From CAYQQU01 sp964419545 (GTDB lineage: Bacteria > Bacteroidota > Bacteroidia > Chitinophagales > Saprospiraceae): DNA of 64,000 nucleotides. Shown one piece after another: positions 33,816 through 41,755 of this stretch. Within the stretch, counting starts at the first letter, position 1; the number at the start of each line of letters is the position of its first letter. The notes beneath the pieces were generated by a model. The model made no database searches. It saw only the letters and a program-made list of their open reading frames with translations, and was not told where the DNA came from. Made by a program: the position numbers and the translations under genes. The stretch spans positions 1 to 64,000 of the forward strand of contig CAYQQU010000006.1 of the NCBI GenBank assembly GCA_964419545.1, written 5' to 3'.

Positions 33816-35309
33816 ATGGAACAGGTAAAAACAGCATCCCAAGTATCCCAAGATAAGTTTTTGGGGGAAGCCCTCACTTTCGACGACGTCCTGCTCGTCC
33901 CCGCATACTCTGAAGTATTGCCCCGAGATGTCGATATCTCTTCCTGGATCACCCGTGATCTGAAGATCAACGTCCCCATCGTTTCCGCGGCTATGGATAC
34001 GGTAACCGAAGCGAAGCTGGCGATCGCCATCGCTCGCCAGGGCGGCATCGGCATTGTGCATAAAAACATGACCATCGAGGAGCAGGCCGAGCAGGTGCGC
34101 AGTGTGAAGCGCTCCGAAAGCGGCATGATCATCGACCCGGTTACCCTGGAGGCCGACGCCACCATCGGTGACGCCCTCAACCTGATGCGGCGTTTCAAGA
34201 TCGGCGGCATTCCCATCATCGACCGGGAAAATACGCTGATCGGCATCCTCACCAACCGCGACCTGCGCTTCGAAACGCGCATCGATCAGCCGGTTTATGA
34301 ACTGATGACCCGCGAAAACCTGGTCACGGCGCCGGTAGGTACTACCCTCGATCAGGCCCGAGACATACTGCAGCGCCACAAGATCGAAAAACTGCCCGTA
34401 GTCGACGAGCACCGCAAACTGGTCGGGCTGATCACCTACAAGGATATCATGAAAGTGAAAAACTACCCGTACTCCTGCAAGGACTCTTACGGCCGCCTCG
34501 TCGTGGGCGCCGCGGTGGGCGTAACCAATGATATCCTGGAGCGGGTGGACGCCCTCGTCAAAGTAGGCGTCGACGTCGTCGTGATAGATACGGCGCACGG
34601 CCACTCGCGCGGCGTCCTCGATGCCGTTCGCCTGGTCAAAGACCACTATCCCGACCTGCAAACGGTCGGCGGCAACGTCGCTTCCGCAGAAGGCGCGCAG
34701 GCATTGGTAGAAGCCGGCGTCGACGGCGTGAAGGTCGGCGTCGGGCCCGGCAGTATCTGCACCACGCGGGTAGTGGCGGGCGTAGGCGTTCCCCAGCTCA
34801 CCGCCATTTACAACGCTGCGCAGGGCATCAAGAACACGGGCATCCCTATCATCGGCGACGGCGGCATTCGCTACACGGGTGATATTGCCAAAGCGATAGC
34901 GGCGGGCGCCAGCACGGTGATGGCCGGCGGGCTGTTTGCCGGCGTGGAGGAGGCGCCGGGCGAAACGGTGCTCTACGAAGGCCGGAAATTCAAAATCTAC
35001 CGCGGCATGGGCTCCTTGGGCGCTATGCAAAAAGGCTCGAAGGATCGCTACTTCCAGGACGTGGAAGACGACATCAAAAAGCTCGTACCGGAAGGTATCG
35101 AGGGGCGTGTTCCTTATAAAGGCACCGTAGCGGAAGTAATGGTGCAATACATCGGCGGGCTGCGCGCCAGCATGGGCTATTGCGGCGCAGCCGATATCCG
35201 GACTTTACAGGAAGCCAGCTTCGTGCGCATCACCAACGCGGGCGTCCACGAGAGCCATCCGCACGATATCACCATCACCAAAGAAGCGCCCAACTACAGC
35301 CGCCGTTAG
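33816..35309 (+). CDS. guaB: IMP dehydrogenase
   Basis: 497 residues from ATG 33816. TIM-barrel catalytic domain split by a CBS domain pair (about 100-215, with GGIPIIDRENTLIGILTNRDLR and KLPVVDEHRKLVGLITYKD). The catalytic loop GPGSICTTRVVAGVGVPQ carries Cys315, the flap has MGSLGAM and the end YCGAADIRTLQ. It oxidises IMP to XMP with NAD, the first committed step to GMP. It is followed after 27 nt by the DNA glycosylase gene in the same direction. Confidence 0.98.
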   Translation: MEQVKTASQVSQDKFLGEALTFDDVLLVPAYSEVLPRDVDISSWITRDLKINVPIVSAAMDTVTEAKLAIAIARQGGIGIVHKNMTIEEQAEQVRSVKRSESGMIIDPVTLEADATIGDALNLMRRFKIGGIPIIDRENTLIGILTNRDLRFETRIDQPVYELMTRENLVTAPVGTTLDQARDILQRHKIEKLPVVDEHRKLVGLITYKDIMKVKNYPYSCKDSYGRLVVGAAVGVTNDILERVDALVKVGVDVVVIDTAHGHSRGVLDAVRLVKDHYPDLQTVGGNVASAEGAQALVEAGVDGVKVGVGPGSICTTRVVAGVGVPQLTAIYNAAQGIKNTGIPIIGDGGIRYTGDIAKAIAAGASTVMAGGLFAGVEEAPGETVLYEGRKFKIYRGMGSLGAMQKGSKDRYFQDVEDDIKKLVPEGIEGRVPYKGTVAEVMVQYIGGLRASMGYCGAADIRTLQEASFVRITNAGVHESHPHDITITKEAPNYSRR

Positions 35310-35336
35310 TCCGTACATTTTTTTTAATTTTACGGA

Positions 35337-35951
35337 ATGAACCGATTGCTCCCAGCATCCTTCTACCAGCGCGAAGAGGTGGTGCAGGTGGCGCGGGATC
35401 TGCTGGGGATGTACTTGTGCACCCGCATCGACGGCGCCGTTGCCGCCGGAAAGATCGTAGAGACCGAAGCCTACCGCGGGCCGGACGACAAGGCCTGCCA
35501 CGCCTGGAACAACCGCCGCACCCGGCGCACCGAGGTGATGTTCCGAGCCGGCGGCGTAGCCTACGTTTACCTGTGTTATGGCATTCACCATTTGTTCAAC
35601 GTGGTATCCGGCCGGGAAGACCAGCCCCACGCCGTACTGATCCGGGCAGTGGAACCCACGGATAATATACCGGTGATGATGGATCGCCGGGGTTTCTCCA
35701 GGCTGCGGCCACAATTAACCGCCGGCCCCGGCGTTCTAAGCCAGGCGCTGGGCATTCGCACGCACCACTCCGGGCTGTCCCTGGCCGGTGCGGAAGGCCC
35801 GATCTGGCTGGAGGACCGGAAGGCACAGCCGATCGCCGAAGATATTCTGGCCGGCCCGCGGGTCGGCGTCGCCTACGCCGCCGAGTGCGCCGCCTGGCCC
35901 TGGCGTTTTCGGATTAAAAATTCGCCCTGGACCAGCAAAGCGCAGCCATAA
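35337..35951 (+). CDS. DNA-3-methyladenine glycosylase, AAG/MPG family
   Basis: 204 residues of the AAG family: VARDLLGMYLCT, the catalytic ETEAYRGPDDKACHA (Glu about residue 42), MFRAGGVAYVYLCYGIHHLFNVVS, VLIRAVEP and the LTAGPGVLSQALGI stretch. It removes alkylated and deaminated purines in base-excision repair. It lies 27 nt after guaB and probably shares its transcript. Followed by a hairpin and a MITE-like element. Confidence 0.95.
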   Translation: MNRLLPASFYQREEVVQVARDLLGMYLCTRIDGAVAAGKIVETEAYRGPDDKACHAWNNRRTRRTEVMFRAGGVAYVYLCYGIHHLFNVVSGREDQPHAVLIRAVEPTDNIPVMMDRRGFSRLRPQLTAGPGVLSQALGIRTHHSGLSLAGAEGPIWLEDRKAQPIAEDILAGPRVGVAYAAECAAWPWRFRIKNSPWTSKAQP

Positions 35952-36000
35952 GAGATGCTATGTTGGGCGGGTTCGTTATGAAAATCAACAGGTTAACTAA

Positions 36001-36044
36001 AAGATAAAATGTGAGTTTACTAGGGTAAATGAGTATTTTATCTT
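36001..36044 (+). terminator. AT-rich hairpin after the DNA glycosylase gene
   Basis: 10-bp arms AAGATAAAAT/ATTTTATCTT with an inner stem TTTAC/GTAAA. 49 nt past the stop codon. It may instead belong to the element that follows. Confidence 0.45.
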
Positions 36045-36059
36045 GACGACAGGTTCTTA

Positions 36060-36186
36060 AGTGGTGTGTAACAAAAATTTTTGCTGATCCTTTCTTGAAA
36101 GGAAACGCTTTTAATTACTGAAAATCAACTTTTTAAATTGAGCACTCAGCAAAAATTTTTACAAGGAACTTGTGTTACACACCACT
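36060..36186. mobile_element. MITE-like element of 127 bp
   Basis: Perfect 14-bp terminal inverted repeats AGTGGTGTGTAACA / TGTTACACACCACT, and a second inner pair of 15 bp (AAAAATTTTTGCTGA at 36073-36087 and its complement at 36146-36160). The right arm carries a 13-nt insertion between the two repeat pairs. No open frame. TA dinucleotides flank or overlap both ends (36058-36059 and 36186-36187), but a clear target duplication is not evident. Likely a non-autonomous derivative of a transposon encoded elsewhere. Confidence 0.75.
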
Positions 36187-36221
36187 AGGCTGTTGATTTG
36201 CAATAGAAGCAAGCTCCAAAC

Positions 36222-37526
36222 ATGCTAAACTCATCGCCCATGCACCTTAGCATCTTTTGCACCGTCGCCGCCTTCCTTGTGATCACCATCGGTTTCGCCC
36301 AGCCCGATACCGAAATCGCCACCAATGAAAACCGGGTTTACAAAGAGCATATCCGCACGGTGAATTTCCACCTCGACGGGCTCTTTCTCACCTACCCCGT
36401 CGTCGACCTGAATGCATCCACCCCGCTCGTGTTGTCTTTCGACGATATGGACGCCGACGCGAAGGACTATCTGTATACTTTCGTACACTGCGACCGCAAC
36501 TGGCAACCCACCAACTGGTCGGAACTCGAATATCTCGAAGGGTATACCGAAGAACGCATCTTCGATTTCAACTTCTCGTTCAATACCGTCACGCCCTATA
36601 CCCATTACGAAATACGCCTCCCCAACGAAAGCATGCGCTGGACCAAATCGGGCAACTACCTGCTTCAGGTCTACGAAGATGACGAAGACCGGGAACTGAT
36701 CATCACGCGCCGCTTCGTGGTGGTGGACCGCAGGGTGAAAATAGACCCTCAGGTCGTGCGCCCCGCATCGGTGAGCAAACTGCAGACGCATCAGGAGATC
36801 GACTTCGTGGTCAACCACGAAAATTTCGATATCCGCAGCCCCCAGCTGGAAGTGCGCGCCACCGTCCTTCAGAACGGCCGTTGGGACAACGCCATCACCG
36901 ATATCGAACCGATGTTTATCCGGAACAACCGCCTGATCTTCGATTACCAAAACCAGATCGTCTTCCCCGGCGGTAAGGAATTTCGCTGGCTCGACCTGCG
37001 CAGCCTGCGCTTCTACGGGCAGCGCATCCTGGAAATCGCGCGCTACCCCGACGGGTTCGAAGCCCTTATCGAAAAAGATTACAACCGCTCGGGAAAAGCC
37101 TATTTTTTCCGGGAAGACCTTAACGGACAGTTCATCATCGAGAACCAGGATGCTTCCGGCGGCCCCAACCTCAGCAGCAACTACGTCGACGTGTTGTTCC
37201 GGATTTATGCTCCGCAGCCGCTTTTTGACCAGGATGTCTATTTCGTCAGTGAGCTGACCGACTGGGCGCTTACGCCCGAATACAAGCTCGTGTACAACGA
37301 GGCGGAAAACGGCTACGTCATCAAGCTGCTCCTCAAACAGGGATACCACGACTACGCCTTCGCCACCCGCCCCGCCGGCAGCGATGATGACACCGTCGAT
37401 CTCAGCGTCTTTGAAGGCAACTGGCACGAAACCGAGAACGAATACACCATTCTGCTGTACTACCGTTCTTTCGGCGACCGCTACGATCAGGTTATCGGCT
37501 CGATTACTTTCCAGTACGCGCCCTGA
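36222..37526 (+). CDS. type IX secretion system plug protein (DUF5103)
   Basis: 434 residues: signal peptide (to about residue 27, ITIGFAQ), then the DUF5103 region beginning NRVYKEHIRTVNFH and continuing with FVHCDRNWQPTNWSELEYLEG, EIRLPNESMRWTKSGNYLLQVY, RFVVVDRRVKI, LDLRSLRFYG and a C-terminal VYFVSELTDWAL...GYHDYAF. In T9SS the Plug protein closes the lateral opening of the giant translocon SprA while no cargo passes. An alternative start is ATG 36240. Two predicted T9SS cargo proteins are encoded elsewhere in this window. Its upstream region is occupied by the MITE-like element. Confidence 0.88.
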   Translation: MLNSSPMHLSIFCTVAAFLVITIGFAQPDTEIATNENRVYKEHIRTVNFHLDGLFLTYPVVDLNASTPLVLSFDDMDADAKDYLYTFVHCDRNWQPTNWSELEYLEGYTEERIFDFNFSFNTVTPYTHYEIRLPNESMRWTKSGNYLLQVYEDDEDRELIITRRFVVVDRRVKIDPQVVRPASVSKLQTHQEIDFVVNHENFDIRSPQLEVRATVLQNGRWDNAITDIEPMFIRNNRLIFDYQNQIVFPGGKEFRWLDLRSLRFYGQRILEIARYPDGFEALIEKDYNRSGKAYFFREDLNGQFIIENQDASGGPNLSSNYVDVLFRIYAPQPLFDQDVYFVSELTDWALTPEYKLVYNEAENGYVIKLLLKQGYHDYAFATRPAGSDDDTVDLSVFEGNWHETENEYTILLYYRSFGDRYDQVIGSITFQYAP

Positions 37527-37677
37527 CCTCACCTGCGGCCGCTTCCCGGCAGGCCGCTGCTCATTCATCCATGAGAAGTTGATTTTTATATAAATAATTC
37601 GGCCGTCCGGGGGGCCTTTATTACCATTGTACGCAGAAACAATCTGCTACCATTAAACAGCCTAAAAGCCTTTCATT

Positions 37678-39108
37678 ATGCTACAAAGAATAACCTTGCT
37701 GTCCATTCTGATGCTGTTGTCTGCTTCGGTGAGCCAAGGGCAGGAGACCTGGTCGCTGGAGCGCTGTATCGAATACGCCCAGCAAAACAGCCTGACCATG
37801 AAACAGGCCGATTACACCATCCAGGACGCCCAACTGAACCTGAAGCGCAACCAGTTTAGCCGGCTCCCGTCGATCAATGCTTCCGTGAACGGCGGCTACC
37901 AGTTCGGTCGAACCATTGACCCCACGACCAACACCTTTAATACGGAGACCATCATTTTCAACAGCTATAACCTCACCACCAACCTGCCGCTCTTCACCGG
38001 CTTTCAGATCGTCAATTCCGTCAAGCAGAGCAAATACGACCTGGCCGCCTCTCAACTGGAAGCCCAGGCTTCAGCCAACGATATGGCCCTGCAGATCGCC
38101 ACCGCCTACCTGAACATCCTGCTGGCGGAAGAGCAACTGGCCAACGCCCGCAACCGGCTGGGCCAATCCGAAGAACAGCTCGAAAATACCGATAAACTCA
38201 TCCAGGCGGGCAGCCTGCCCGTAAACGACCGGCTCGACTTTGTAGCCCAGGTGGCCCGCGACGAGCAGGCGATCGTAGAGGCGGAAAATGCCGTCATCGT
38301 CAATTACCTGACCCTGAAACAGCTCATGGAAGTGGATCCCAACCTGGATTTCAAGATCGAAAGACCCGACGCGCTGGTAATCCCTTCCGACCGCGATCCG
38401 GAAAACTTCAACGTCAATGAGATATTCGCCGCCGCCCTGGGCGCCCAACCCCAGATCGAAGCGGGTAACCAACGGCTGCAAAGCGCCCTGATGGGCGTAG
38501 ACATCGCCCGGGCCAGCATGCTGCCTACTGTATCGCTGTTCGGCAACCTCAATACCAACTACTCCAGCCTAGCGCAAACCCTGAGCGGTACGCAGACGGT
38601 ACGCGTAGAACAAACCTTCTTTATCGACGATAACCCGGTAGCCGTCGCCTTCGATCAGGAAGTACCGAATTTCGAAGACCAGTCTTATATCGATCAGGTC
38701 AACGAAAACTTCGGCCAGAACTTCGGCCTCAGTATTCAGGTCCCGATCTACAACCGCCACCAGAACCGCATTGCGATGGACCGGTCGCGGGTGCAGGCCC
38801 TCAACCAGGAAGTGCTGAACCGCCAGCAACGCCAGCAACTGAAGACCGACGTACAACGCGCCGTTGCGGACGCCCGGGCCGCCCAACGCTCGCTGGAAGC
38901 GGCCCAACGCACCCTGGAAGCAGCACAGGGCGCGTACGAGAACGCCCAGCGTCGCTTCGACCTCGGCGCCATCAACTCACTGGAATTCACTACCGCCCGC
39001 AATACCCTGGAACAAGCAAAAGTGTCGCTCATCCAGGCTAAATACCAGTTCGTCTTCAACGTCAAAACCGTAGATTTCTACCTCGGCCGCCCCCTGAGGA
39101 TGGACTGA
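37678..39108 (+). CDS. TolC family outer-membrane efflux protein
   Basis: 476 residues, signal peptide (to about residue 21, SVSQGQ) and two repeats of the outer-membrane efflux protein fold, rich in Gln/Asn/Ala coiled-coil helices (SLERCIEYAQQNSLTMKQA; QAQRSLEAAQRTLEAAQGAYENAQRRFDLGAINSLEFT in the second half). It forms the trimeric outer-membrane channel. 105 nt later follows a HlyD/MacA-type adaptor; no inner-membrane pump gene follows in this window, so the partner transporter must be encoded elsewhere. Confidence 0.94.
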   Translation: MLQRITLLSILMLLSASVSQGQETWSLERCIEYAQQNSLTMKQADYTIQDAQLNLKRNQFSRLPSINASVNGGYQFGRTIDPTTNTFNTETIIFNSYNLTTNLPLFTGFQIVNSVKQSKYDLAASQLEAQASANDMALQIATAYLNILLAEEQLANARNRLGQSEEQLENTDKLIQAGSLPVNDRLDFVAQVARDEQAIVEAENAVIVNYLTLKQLMEVDPNLDFKIERPDALVIPSDRDPENFNVNEIFAAALGAQPQIEAGNQRLQSALMGVDIARASMLPTVSLFGNLNTNYSSLAQTLSGTQTVRVEQTFFIDDNPVAVAFDQEVPNFEDQSYIDQVNENFGQNFGLSIQVPIYNRHQNRIAMDRSRVQALNQEVLNRQQRQQLKTDVQRAVADARAAQRSLEAAQRTLEAAQGAYENAQRRFDLGAINSLEFTTARNTLEQAKVSLIQAKYQFVFNVKTVDFYLGRPLRMD

Positions 39109-39213
39109 TTATGCCTTGAAAAGGCGCCTAACGGCCAGGCGAGTAACAGACAAAATGACAAAGGCGGAGCTACTTTCCGCCGACCAAAGCAATACGCAAC
39201 AAATAAAAAGGTA

Positions 39214-40599
39214 ATGGCAAAACGAAAGCGCAACAATTTACTGATCTGGATACTGATCGGAGCAGTCGTCCTTCTGGTCGTCGCCGCCGTCTGGCGCCAG
39301 CAGACCAAACCTAAAGGCGAAAAAGTAACCGCCGAAAAAGTGGAAAAACGCACCATCCGGGAAATGGTGGCCGCCAGCGGAAAAATATTCCCGCAAACGG
39401 AAGTCAAGATCAGCTCTGACGTCTCGGGAGAGATCGTCGAGCTGGCCGTCGAAGAAGGAGACTCGGTCGTCACCGGGCAGTTGCTGGCCAAGATCGACCC
39501 CGACGCCTACCAGTCGCAGGTCGAACAGGGCGTCGCCAGCGTCAACAACGCCAAAGCCAGCTACGCCAACGCCCGCAGCCAGGTGGAAAACGCCACGGCG
39601 CAGCGCGAACAGATTATCGCCCAACTGGAAAACGCCAAGGAGATCCAGCGCCGCAACGAAAAGCTGTGGAAAGAAAAAGTGATCTCCGAAGCCGACTACG
39701 AGGCCTCGCTCTCCAACCTGCGCGCCCTGGAAGCCAACCTGCGCTCGGCCGAAGCCAGCATCCGCGCCGCCGAGGAAGCCGCCAAAGCCAGTAAATTTTC
39801 CGTCGACCGCGCCGAAGCGGCGCTTAAGGAACTGCGCACCGCCCTGCGGCGCACCACCATCTACGCCCCCACCAGCGGCATCATCTCCATGCTCAATGTG
39901 GAAGCAGGGGAACGCGTAGTGGGCACCATCCAGATGGCCGGCACCGAAATGATGCGCATCGCCAACCTCAATAATATGGAGGTCCGGGTCGACGTCAGCG
40001 AAAACGATATTCCCCGGGTGAGCCTGGGCGACCTCGTGGAAATTGAAGTAGACGCCTACATCGATCGCAAGTTCCGGGGACGCGTCACCCAGATCGCCAA
40101 TTCAGCAAATAACACGGCGACCGCAACCGCTTCCCTGACCAGCGACCAGGTGACCAACTTCGAGGTCCGCATCAATATCGACCCGGAATCGTACGCCGAC
40201 CTGGTTACCCCCACAAAGCCCTATCCCTTCCGGCCGGGCATGTCCGCTTCCGTAGAGATCAATACCGAGAGCCTGAAAGACGTACTCAGCATACCCATCC
40301 AGGCCGTGACGACCCGTGAACCGGAGGAGGAGGACAATGAGGACGAAAAAGCAGCGGAAGAGGACGAAATCGGCGAAGACGAACTGCTGGAAGTGGTCTT
40401 CCTCGTGCAGGGCGATACCGTAAGCCGGGTGGAAGTCACCACCGGCATTCAGGACGATACTTATATCCAGATCCTTTCCGGACTGGAGGAGGGACAGGAA
40501 ATCGTGACCGGCCCGTACGCCGCCATCGCCCGCAAACTGGAGAGCGGCGACCAGATCCGCATCGTGGAAGAGGATCAGCTGTTTGCCGGAAATGATTAA
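39214..40599 (+). CDS. efflux periplasmic adaptor, MacA/HlyD type
   Basis: 461 residues: one N-terminal membrane anchor (about 9-26, LLIWILIGAVVLLVVAAVW), lipoyl half (VSGEIVELAVEEGDSVVTGQLLAKID), a long coiled-coil hairpin (about 105-215), second lipoyl half (TIYAPTSGIISMLNVEAGERV), beta-barrel and membrane-proximal domains (about 240-461). An acidic insertion (EPEEEDNEDEKAAEEDEIGEDE, about 369-390) is unusual. The membrane anchor and long hairpin fit ABC-linked MacA. Forms an operon with the TolC gene; a macB-like ABC permease would be expected but is absent. Confidence 0.93.
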   Translation: MAKRKRNNLLIWILIGAVVLLVVAAVWRQQTKPKGEKVTAEKVEKRTIREMVAASGKIFPQTEVKISSDVSGEIVELAVEEGDSVVTGQLLAKIDPDAYQSQVEQGVASVNNAKASYANARSQVENATAQREQIIAQLENAKEIQRRNEKLWKEKVISEADYEASLSNLRALEANLRSAEASIRAAEEAAKASKFSVDRAEAALKELRTALRRTTIYAPTSGIISMLNVEAGERVVGTIQMAGTEMMRIANLNNMEVRVDVSENDIPRVSLGDLVEIEVDAYIDRKFRGRVTQIANSANNTATATASLTSDQVTNFEVRINIDPESYADLVTPTKPYPFRPGMSASVEINTESLKDVLSIPIQAVTTREPEEEDNEDEKAAEEDEIGEDELLEVVFLVQGDTVSRVEVTTGIQDDTYIQILSGLEEGQEIVTGPYAAIARKLESGDQIRIVEEDQLFAGND

Positions 40600-40612
40600 C
40601 CCGCAATGGGTT
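40598..40612. repeat. short palindrome AACCCGCAATGGGTT overlapping a stop codon
   Basis: The stop codon TAA of the adaptor (40597-40599) is part of this unit, showing that the element sits right at the gene end. The ATG inside it (40606) is in frame with the next gene but is unlikely to be its start. Confidence 0.6.
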
Positions 40613-40629
40613 CATCCATACGTTTCAAT

Positions 40630-41235
40630 ATGCCCGACGCCCTGCTGATCTTCATCAAAAACCCCGAGCGGGGAAAAGTAAAGACGCGCCTTGCCGCCTC
40701 CCTGGGCGATGACCGGGCGCTGGCGATCTACCACCTGCTGCTGGCGCACACCCGGCGCGTCGCGCTCGAAGTACCGGCCGACCGGCTGCTGTTCTACGGG
40801 CAATTTATCGATGAGGCGGATGATTGGCCGGCCGCACAATTCGAAAAACACCTTCAGCATGCCGGCGACCTGGGCCTCCGCATGCATCAGGCCTTTCGGT
40901 ACGCCCTTGACGAAAGAGGCTACGACCGGGCCGTCCTCGTCGGCAGCGATATCGCCGAGCTGGAACCGGGCATCCTTTCCCTGGCTTTCAACCGGCTGAC
41001 CGACCATGCGTTCGTTCTCGGCCCCGCCCGCGACGGCGGCTATTACCTGATCGGTATGAAAAAACCGCAGGCATCCCTCTTCAAAGGGATGACGTGGAGC
41101 ACGCCCACCGTCTGCGCCGAAACGCAGGAGCGGATGCGCGCGCTGGGTCAAACACCTTATTTATTGCCGGAACTGTCGGATGTAGACTATCCGGAAGACT
41201 GGGAGCGGGTAAAGGACCGGTTTGGATCGCCCTGA
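40630..41235 (+). CDS. TIGR04282 family (DUF2064) nucleotidyl/glycosyltransferase-like protein
   Basis: 201 residues from ATG 40630. N-terminal LLIFIKNPERGKVKTRLAASLG, VLVGSDIAELEPGIL and VLGPARDGGYYLIG are the hallmarks of this GT-A-fold family, which often accompanies glycosyltransferase 2 genes in cell-surface or carotenoid/hopanoid-type loci; the reaction is not established. It begins 30 nt after the adaptor gene, separated by the palindrome, and converges with the small secreted protein gene. Confidence 0.9.
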   Translation: MPDALLIFIKNPERGKVKTRLAASLGDDRALAIYHLLLAHTRRVALEVPADRLLFYGQFIDEADDWPAAQFEKHLQHAGDLGLRMHQAFRYALDERGYDRAVLVGSDIAELEPGILSLAFNRLTDHAFVLGPARDGGYYLIGMKKPQASLFKGMTWSTPTVCAETQERMRALGQTPYLLPELSDVDYPEDWERVKDRFGSP

Positions 41236-41270
41236 CCTGGAGTCGGGGCAACACTACCCTGCCCTCCCAC

Positions 41271-41726
41271 TCACGCCTTAGACGCCTTTCCCCGCTTCAG
41301 AAAAATGCGCCCCCGGCGCCGGGTATTGCTGAAATAATGCGGCGTCAGTTCCTGCCAATATCCGTTGAGGGTGGATTTCCAGATACTTCGGTGATAAATG
41401 AGCTGGTATTTGCGATAAAAATCAGGCAATAGCGTGCTGTCTACCCCGGCCTCGAATTCCAGGTCGACGATCGACACCGAGCGATCGTGGTGGATTTTTC
41501 CTTCGATCTTGGTCTCGAGACGCCTGCCCAGTGGCGTATACACCACGGCGTACCCCGTCAGCCGGCCCTTACGCCCTACTTCCAGGTACATCTCTAAATC
41601 GTCTCCTTCGTCGGAATGGATGCCGCCCTTCGTGATCGTACCCTCCCAGCTCCCCTCGATGGGATGCTGGGCGAACGCACCACCCGCCAACAAAAGAAGG
41701 GCCAGCGTAAAAAATGGTATTTTCAT
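41271..41726 (-). CDS. small secreted protein, lipocalin-like
   Basis: 151 residues with a signal peptide (MKIPFFTLALLLLAGGAFAQ). The mature chain (HPIEGSWEGTITKGGIHSDEG...) is beta-rich and starts with the G-x-W motif of lipocalin-like or DUF2147-like barrels; the C terminus is strongly basic (NTRRRGRIFLKRGKASKA). Last gene of the minus-strand run that contains the PQQ dehydrogenase-like and cytochrome genes (29 nt gap). Function unknown. Confidence 0.7.
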   Translation of the reverse strand: MKIPFFTLALLLLAGGAFAQHPIEGSWEGTITKGGIHSDEGDDLEMYLEVGRKGRLTGYAVVYTPLGRRLETKIEGKIHHDRSVSIVDLEFEAGVDSTLLPDFYRKYQLIYHRSIWKSTLNGYWQELTPHYFSNTRRRGRIFLKRGKASKA

Positions 41727-41755
41727 AACTTCACTTTTAATAAAGGAGGAGCTTT

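Noticed and set aside
33789..35147. 452-codon open frame antisense to guaB
   Set aside because: guaB is complete and certain; the opposite frame has no family features.
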